A DNA stretch of 64,000 nucleotides from NCBI GenBank assembly GCA_018398585.1, contig JAGTTD010000010.1:21636005-21700004 (forward strand), in the 5' to 3' direction. Source of the stretch: Simmondsia chinensis (Eukaryota > Streptophyta > Magnoliopsida > Caryophyllales > Simmondsiaceae). This document shows, one piece after another, positions 57,032 through 64,000 of this stretch (position 1 is its first letter; each line of letters starts with the position of its first letter). The notes beneath the pieces are model-generated. The model had not been told where the DNA came from. It did no database searches and saw nothing but the letters and a program-made list of their open reading frames with translations. A program made the translations under genes and the position numbers.

Positions 57032-57656
57032 AGGGTAAATTACAGAAAACCTCCCTGACTTTTGCTTCAATAACAGAAAACCCCCCCTCACAAATAAAAT
57101 CACTCACTAAAGCTCCTCACTTTTGAAAATTTATCACTTTGCCTCCAAACAACTTTTTTTGACAATTTTGCCTCTCAAAATAAAATGATTAAGTGTTTAA
57201 TTTTATTTTTGGTAGGATTTTACGTTTTGAAGAAAACTAATAATTTTTTTTATAAAAAAGGGTGATTTTTTGTATTTATAAAAATTATTATTTTAATTAA
57301 TTATAGTAGTGACATTATAATATTAACAAAAAATAGTATATTTTGTCTCATAATATCTTTTGTGAAAATTTGAAAAATACTTTTTATCTTCTGAATTTAT
57401 AATATTATTGCTATAATTAATTAAAATAATTATATGTTCATAAATACAGAAAATCCCCTTAATTCTTTTGCTAAAAACATAAAATTTTTAATTTTTGTCT
57501 AATAATATAAAACCCTCTTCTAAAAACAAAATTAAACATTTAACCCCCACACTTTTGAGGAATAAAATGGTCAAAAATAAGTTGCATGGGGCTTAAGTGA
57601 TGAATTTTTAAAAGTGAAGGGGTTAAAAGATAGGGAAATTTTCTGTAATTTATCCT
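57032..57656. mobile_element. MITE in LTR
   Basis: Inverted ends AGGGTAAATTACAGAAAA / AGGATAAATTACAGAAAA, duplication AAAATAA (57025-57031, 57657-57663). 625 bp, AT-rich. Absent from the other LTR copies, which show the empty site. Confidence 0.88.
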
Positions 57657-57802
57657 AAAATAAATGATAATCCTAAATAATATTAATCTAAGTTAAACCC
57701 AATAAATCCTAAAGGATAAACTACTATCTTAAGAATTTAAAAGTTACAAATATACTTAAACTCTTTCTAATCCTGATATCTTCACGAATCTCTTATTTTA
57801 CA

Positions 57803-59336
57803 CTGCATCGTTCTCCCCCAGTTTGTAGAAGGAGAGAATGAAAGAGTGAATCATAGGCCGTTATCTTAGCTTGAGGAAGAACTTTTGGTTAGGTTCAAAG
57901 AAGATCCTTGAAATGAACTAAACATGTTGAACATGCTCTATATCAACCTTGAGATTATCGACTTGTATAGGCCTCCCTTCTTGTCCTTCATTGTTAAACT
58001 CATTTGCTGTCTGAAAGGAGTTTTTCATCCTTTACTTCTTCTTCAATCTTTGATGCGTACTTCAATATGTACCTCGTCAATGTCGTTGTCATTATCTTCA
58101 ATGTTGGACCTTCTCTTCATCATTTATTTTTTCTTATGTCTTTACCTCTACATTACTGTTAATAGTAACAAGCTTTAATTGACCTTCTTCCACTTTATTT
58201 GGTTGCTGGATGGTTCTGTTATCATCATAGTTAAGTATATTTGGTCCAAATATTTAGAAGCTCATTTAGATGTCCTATGACCTTGTGGCGCTTGAATTCA
58301 CTAGCAAGCTCTATACCGAGTTGACAACAATCGATGATAGATGTACGTCCCTTGTAGTACTTGCTTTGCATAGGTTGCATCATCACGATAGTGAAATTGT
58401 ATACACGGAAGGTAAGTGTCATCAACCCAAGTAATATTCTCTATTAATCCATAATGCGAAATAGCCAATGTAGATCCCTATGCGTAATGGGCTTGGAAAC
58501 ATTGTGAATCCTTACTATTAAAAATCTATCATCTGAATTACCTCATAGCCAATATTTGATCACCTTGTGATTTTCCTCAAGCCCTTTTGTAGGTTTTCCC
58601 ATTAAATACACATCTTATATGAAAGAGTGTTTAATTTGAATGACATATACCTTTTTCCTTCGTTCCTAAAGTGTTTTTGGTGTTTTCCAAGTTGTAAGCG
58701 AACCTTAGTCTCAAAGCAATACCCTCTGCGGTCCCCGAGCAACAGTAACAAAGATGGTGGCCTCTCGACGAAGCGTGGGTATCTCTGATGGTCAGCGGCA
58801 GCAAATGGTGGTGGAAATTTGGGTGCTGAGGTTTTAATGGGGAAGGATGGAGTTCGACGGGTCCTTGCCGATCGACTAGGGGCGTTGACCCGCGACCGTG
58901 GTCACACTGCTGGAGGTTGAAGACAAAACGACTTGGGTAAGGTTAGGGTTCCGAACGGCTATATAGTCGAGGATAAAGAGGGAGTTCAATCGGGTAGGGT
59001 TTGGCAGGAGTTTGTGGGGGGTTATGATGGTCAGTGGGAGCGAGGGCTTTGTGGGTTTCGATGGATTGTAGGTCGTGAGGTTAGGGCTGTGATTTTTGAT
59101 GGGGTTATGGGTGTGAGGGGGTTAGGTTTGGTGATGGGTGGTGTAAGTTAGGTTTCTGTAAGTTAGGGTTTAATGGGTTGTGGGTGGGGTCTGGCAGTCG
59201 CGGCGGTGGGTCGAGCTGTTATTCCGGCAGTCAGCGCCATTGAGAAATTGGGTTTAAGGTTTTGTTTTGTTTTGTTTTTTTGTTTTTTGGAGGAGAATGA
59301 AAATTGGATCGATTTTTGCTTTGATACCAAAATTGA
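57803..59336 (-). other. interior of LTR element, origin unknown
   Basis: AT-rich at 57,803-58,690, then GC-rich at 58,690-59,260 with no stop-free frame longer than about 70 codons. The composition change suggests captured host DNA, but no gene was recognised. Confidence 0.4.
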
Positions 59337-59541
59337 TGTCAAGGAAAACTAAGAATTTCAAACTCAACTCTCAAATTCTGGATTTTATTTCATTAAAAGA
59401 TACCTTAATAAAGTACATAAGGGTCCTATTTATAGAGTAGGAATCTTGAATCCAAAAAGATAAAGAATTCTAATTCAAATCTAACTAGAAAATAAAAAAA
59501 ATTAGAATCTTAAAATATAATCCTAATCTATTAAAATAAAT

Positions 59542-59659
59542 CCAACAACAACAGTCCCAGTGCCTTGCGGCTCCCGCTGAACGCAGGGTCGGGGGGGGGG
59601 GGGGGGGGTTGATGTATGCAGCCTTACCCCTTCCAGCTGGAAAGGAGACTGTTTCCGGG
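59542..59659 (-). mobile_element. 5'-truncated RTE/SINE tail insertion in LTR
   Basis: Shared tail on the minus strand with an 18-G run. Exact 14-bp duplication CTATTAAAATAAAT (59528-59541, 59660-59673). The other LTR copies lack it. Confidence 0.92.
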
Positions 59660-60633
59660 CTATTAAAATAAATAATAAACCTAAATAATATTAATCTAAA
59701 CTAAACCCAATAAATCCTAAAGGATAAACTGCTATCTAAAGAATTTGAAAGTTAAAAATATACTTAAACTAATTCAGATATCTTCACGAATCTCATATTT
59801 TACATTATCCTCGTATTGCGTGTAGCACAAACGAGAAAATTAAAAATTTCTATCTCAACTCTCACAATTCTGGATTTTATTTAATTCAAACATATCTCAA
59901 TAAAGTACATAAGGGTTTATAGAGTAGAAACCTTGAATCCAAAAAGATAAGTATTCTAAGTCAAATCTAAATAGAAAATAAAAATAATCAGAATCTTAAA
60001 ATATAATCATAATTTAACTAAAATAAATAATAATCCTAAATAATATTAATCTAAGTTAAACCCAATAAATCCTAAAGGATAAACTACTATTTGATGTATT
60101 TAAAAGTTACAAATATACCTAAACTCCTTCTAATCCAAATATCTTCATGAATCCCATATTTTACATTATCCCCGTACTGCATCACTGTGATTATGTGAGT
60201 ATGTGGGAGTTTGAGTAAGGTGCTTTTGTGGGGTTGGGATCCCTGATGGTTCTTTATTCTTGACTTCTATTTGGGCCATGGGACACTATAAGGCACTTAC
60301 TAGAGAAGTTCAAGGATGTTTTTTGGGGGGTTTGGGGCAAAGTTGACTTCTTAGGTATTTGAATGGGAAAAATTGTGAGATCATGTCTGAATCATGGAGT
60401 CAGAGAACAGTCATCACATAATGCAATGTCTATTATGTAATGCATTTTGAGTTAGCCTTGAACTGATTGATCATTAATATTGCTTCTGTAAATGGTGCTC
60501 GTAGTTTTGTATGCATTGCATTTGTTGGAACACGTTATATATGTGTTTACATACTGGAAACTACTAAACGGGTATAAAGATTGATGATCATGTTCATTCA
60601 AATGTTTTGCAAATATGAGCATATTGGTTGTAT

Positions 60634-60893
60634 AGGGTTCATTTAATAGGCACTAATGCACTGGATCCCATTAGAACTTCGAAGTTAAGCGTGCTTGGGC
60701 AAGAGTAGTACTAGGATGGGTGACCTCCTGGGAAGTCCTCGTGTTGCCAATCCTATAAGGTTGGGGGTCCTCGGAAATAGCCCTTGACAGGGTTGCACCC
60801 TGAAGGGGTAAGACTGCGTATATCCATCCTCCCCATACTCCGCTTAGGCAGGAGCCCTTGAGGCACTGGGTCTGCTGTTGTTGTTCTTGTTGT
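60634..60893 (+). mobile_element. 5S-rRNA-derived SINE, type A, with empty site in paralogous copy
   Basis: 260 bp: 5S head AGGGTTCATTTAATAGGCAC, complete C box, RTE tail and (TTG)n-like end. Exact 16-bp duplication AGCATATTGGTTGTAT (60618-60633, 60894-60909). Unit 2 has the uninserted site at 62843-62860. Confidence 0.95.
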
Positions 60894-60934
60894 AGCATAT
60901 TGGTTGTATCATGAGGGTTTTCCTTTGGTGTAGG

Positions 60935-61990
60935 GTGGATGAGGGCCACCAAGATCATTTGGTGAGTTGGGAGGAAGTTTGTAAGCCACATAAATGGTTG
61001 TGGCGTTTTCATAATGAACCTAATTTCTTTTGGATCATGGTGATTAAGTGTAAGTATGGTCTACTAAAGAATAGTTTTGGGTGGCAGACATAGCTAGAAG
61101 TTTGTCCCATAGTTAAAAGTTCGTCCTTGTGAAAGTTCATATCATAGTTATATCTTATTTTCCATCCTCATGTATGACTTAAGATTGGCGCAGGTAATTA
61201 AATTCGCTTTTGGGAATATAATTGGGGTTGCTGGCATCTTTTGTTGATCAATTTCCACTCCTATATTGACAGTTATGCTTGGGTCATTCGCTATGTTGAG
61301 TCTGTTTCCGACTTGCATTTGCCCAAAAATTTTAATGAATAGGGAGTTGGTGGAATCATTGAAGCGATATTCTCAGATGAATAATTTATTACTGGATAAA
61401 AGGATGGGGGTGTTAGATGCATCATGTGTGTCACTGCAAAATTTATTGCAAGATATTGCCTGGAACCTCCACAACCATTATCCTTTATCCCTTCTATATT
61501 ATTTTATTTGGAGAGCCAAGGTATGCATTAGAATCATGGCCTTTCTATGGTCTCACCTTCTCAACGGGCTTAACTATGATGACTTGCGGAAATGGACCTA
61601 TGTAGTCTTGTCCCTGAGGATGTCATGTGGTTCCAAAGTGGAGAAACATATGCACATCTATTTTACTATGTCCATTGAATTTGAATGTACCATGTGGGCT
61701 TTTCTCACTTTTTCAAACAAGTATGAGGTAAAACTCCTAGCAAAGAAGAAAATGTTCGTTTGATGTGGTCCAGTGGATTGGGGACGGACAATGATGTGAA
61801 ATTGTTATTTCTTTTGCTATGCTACTATTTGGTAGTGTATTTGTTGGAAAGAAACAACAGAAGTTTCAAGGAATAATATCTGCAGGTGAATCTTTGTGGG
61901 ATAAGGTGGTTTTTCTACCCTCTCTCTTGGAAAGGAGCTTCAGAGACTTTCCTACTACAACCTTGGTTGATTTCAGAGACATTGAACTCA
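60935..61990 (+). pseudogene. L1-type LINE RT C-terminus and zf-RVT domain, copy 1
   Basis: Encodes HLVSWEEVCKP and KWLWRFHNEPNFFWIMVIKC, the conserved L1 tail of RT (about 20 codons between them are missing). Then, in broken frames, LLYYFIWRAKVCIRIMAFLW of the zf-RVT region, SGETYAHLF and a WSSGLG...ERNN end. A remnant with many stops. Confidence 0.8.
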
Positions 61991-61997
61991 TACTGCA

Positions 61998-62365
61998 TGT
62001 AGCACAAATGAGAAAATTAAAAATTTCTAACTCACCTCTCGCAATGTTGGATTTTATTTAATTCAAACACATCTCAATATAGTGCATAAGGGTCTTCTTT
62101 ATAGAGTGGAAACCTTGAATCAAAAAAGATAAGAATTCTAATTCAAATCTAACTAGAAAATAAAAATGATCAGAATCTTAAAATATAACCATAATTTAAC
62201 TAAAATAAATAATAATCCTAAATAATATTAATCTAAGTGAAACCCAATAAATCCTAAGGGATAAACTACTATCTAAAGAATTTAAAAGTTACAAATATAT
62301 TTAAACTCCTTCTAATCTAGATATCTTCACGAATCCCGTATTTTACATTATTCTTGTACTGCATC
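61998..62365 (-). mobile_element. LTR copy at start of duplication unit 2
   Basis: Matches 59821-60185 along its length. No second TGTGA flank, consistent with its being copied by the tandem duplication rather than inserted separately. Confidence 0.7.
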
Positions 62366-62879
62366 TGATTATGCGAGTATGTGGGAGTTTGAGTAAGGTG
62401 CTATTGTGGGGTTGGGATACCCCCCTTTTTTTTTTTTTTTTTTTCCTGAACACCTGGGGTTGGAATACCTGATGATTCTTTATTCGTGACTTCTATTTGG
62501 GCCATGGGACATTATAAGGCACTTACTAGAGAAGTTCAAGGATGTTTTTGGGTTGTTTGGGCCAAAGCTGCCTTCTTAGGTATTTGAATGGGAAAAATTG
62601 TGAGATCATGTCTGAATCATGGAGTCAAAGAACAGCCATCCCATAACGTGATGTCTATTATGTAATGCATTTTGAGTTAGCTTCGACCTGAATGATCATT
62701 AATATTGCTTTTGTAAATGGTGTTTGTAGTTCTGTATGCATTGCATTTATTGGAAGACATTTATAAATGTATTTACATATTGGAAACTACTAAACGGGTA
62801 TAAAGATTAATGATCATGTTCCTTCAAATGTTTTGCAAATAAGAGCGTATTGTTTGTATCACGAGGGATTTCCTTTGGT

Positions 62880-63950
62880 GTGGGGTGGATGAGGGCCACC
62901 AAGATCATTTGGCGAGTTAGGGAGGAAGTTTGTAAGCCATACAAATGGTTGTGGCGTTTTCATAATGAACCTAATTTCCTTTGGAACATGGTGATTAGGT
63001 GCAAGTATGGTCTACTATAGAATAGTTTTAGGTGGCAGACATAGCTAAAAGTTTGTCCCATAGTTAAAAGTTCGTCCTTGTGAAAGTTTATATCATAGTT
63101 ATATCTTGTTTTCCAACCTCATGTACGACTTAAGGTTGGCGCAGGTAATTCAATTCACTTTCGGGAATATAACTGGGGCTGCTGGCATCTTTTGTTGATC
63201 AATTTCCACTCCTATATTGACAATTATGCTTGGGTCATTCGCCATGTTGAGTCTGGTTCCGACCTACATTTGCCCAGAAATTTTAATGAATAGGGAGTTG
63301 GTGGAATCAGTGAAGTGATATTCTCAGATTAATAAATTTACTACTAGATAAAAGGATGGGGTGTTAGATGCATCATGTGTGTCACTTCAAAATTTAGTGC
63401 ACGATCTTACCTGGCACCTTCACAACCATCGTCCTTTATCCCTTCTATATTATTTTATTTGGAGAGCCAAGGTACGCTTTAGAATCATGGTTTTCTATGG
63501 TCTCACGTTCTCAACTAGCTTCAAGTGTGACTTGCGGAAATGAAGGACCTATATAGTCTTGTACCCTGAGGATGTCATGTGGTTCCAAACTGGAGAGACA
63601 TATGCACATCTATTTTACTATGTCTGTTGAATTTGAATTTACCGTGTGGGTGTTTCTCACTTTTTCAAACGAGTACGAGGTAAAACTCCTAGCAAAGCGC
63701 AAATTGTTCTTTTGATGTAGTCCAGTGGATTGGGGAAGGACGATGATGTGAAATTGTTACTTCTTTTGCTACGCTACAATTTGGTAGTGTCTTTGTTGTA
63801 AAGAAACAACAGAAGTTTGAAGGAGTAATATCTGCAGGTGAATTTTTGTTGGGTAAGGTGGTTTTTCTATGCTCTCTCTTGCAAAGGAGCTTCGGAGACT
63901 TTCCTACTACAACCTTGGTTGATTTCAGAGACATTGAAGAGATTTTTATC
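62880..63950 (+). pseudogene. L1-type LINE RT C-terminus and zf-RVT domain, copy 2
   Basis: Same content as copy 1, with the same internal deletion after EVCKP, so the deletion came before the duplication. It encodes LLYYFIWRAKVRFRIMVFYG near 63447. Confidence 0.8.
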
Positions 63951-64000
63951 TTGGCTTTTGTTTCTTTTTTCTTTGAGGACATCTTGCCCTTCATGTACAT

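Larger units (their letters stand above)
56823..60185 (-). mobile_element. non-coding LTR retrotransposon with three LTR copies
   Basis: LTR-like copies at 56823-57802 (enlarged by a MITE), 59337-59820 and 59821-60185. They share 'gaatttctaactcaactct', then 'gaatcttgaatccaaaaaga' and a 'tattttaca' end. A tRNA-Met-like site (TTGGTATCAAAGC on the minus strand, near 59319-59333) and a purine tract (minus strand, near 57812) set the orientation. TGTGA flanks the group (56818-56822, 60186-60190). The interior has no recognisable Gag or Pol. Confidence 0.7.
59821..64000 (+). repeat. tandem duplication of LTR + L1-type LINE fragment
   Basis: Unit 1 (59821-61997) and unit 2 (61998 to the window end) share the LTR copy, then the same about 1.8 kb of sequence ('gagtatgtgggagtttgag' at 60197 and 62373; 'ggtggatgagggccaccaag' at 60941 and 62885). 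They differ by the SINE in unit 1, a T-rich insert near 62419 and many substitutions. Confidence 0.85.

Noticed and set aside
36133..60893. Cassandra TRIM elements (5S in LTRs)
   Set aside because: No paired LTRs, no primer site next to the 5S part, and duplications of 8-18 bp rather than 5 bp.
61266..61763. 165-codon protein
   Set aside because: Frame shifts relative to the L1 zf-RVT homology; a chance open stretch over a LINE remnant.
1..64000. CRISPR arrays, bacterial operons, tRNA genes
   Set aside because: None seen; the regular repeats are minisatellites or transposon ends in plant DNA.

Overview
This window is a stretch of plant (angiosperm, probably eudicot) nuclear DNA. The evidence is canonical plant introns, Ty3/gypsy elements of the Athila and chromovirus types with plant tRNA-Asp and tRNA-Met primer sites, RTE-type LINEs ending in (TTG)n, hAT and PIF/Harbinger miniature elements, and copies of the plant 5S rRNA sequence used as SINE heads. 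I cannot name the species. Gene density is very low.

Layout. (1) 1-12,885 is a nest of LTR retrotransposons. An old Athila-like LTR (pieces 1-421, 4618-4933, 11994-12218, 12813-12885) is split by a gag-pro-only Athila-like element (4934-11993), a possible solo LTR that itself holds a gag-only chromovirus-like element (913-4143, TSD GTACG), and a hAT-like repeat (12219-12812). (2) 13,065-13,569 is a clean hAT MITE upstream of the only convincing host gene. (3) From 14,763 onward the + strand carries SWC2/VPS72 (YL1 family, the SWR1-complex subunit that handles H2A.Z). Nine coding exons can be joined in frame (about 270 residues). The C-terminal exon(s) were not found, so the gene either runs past 64,000 or is truncated. 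Intron 5 is 21,640 bp and is packed with transposons. Intron 7 uses a GC donor. Intron 9 is at least 22 kb if the gene is complete. (4) Intron 5 holds 5S-SINEs, three RTE LINEs, a nested chromovirus (25873-31339), a solo LTR and Harbinger elements. (5) After exon 9 an RTE LINE (about 42.2-53.2 kb) is split by a palindrome of about 8 kb (centre near 47,051), whose arms carry divergently oriented, broken copies of a secreted T2 ribonuclease gene. (6) 53-64 kb is more repeats, ending in a tandem duplication of an LTR plus L1-type LINE fragment.

Most striking system: at least twenty insertions in 64 kb share one 3' tail (about 150 bp, ending in (TTG)n or TATGTTCC). Some are RTE LINEs. Others are SINEs in which a nearly complete 5S rRNA sequence, with its internal Pol III promoter, is fused to that tail. 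Several have exact 8-18 bp target-site duplications, and three have recognisable empty sites in duplicated copies inside this same window. This looks like a plant 5S-rRNA-derived SINE family parasitising an RTE LINE.
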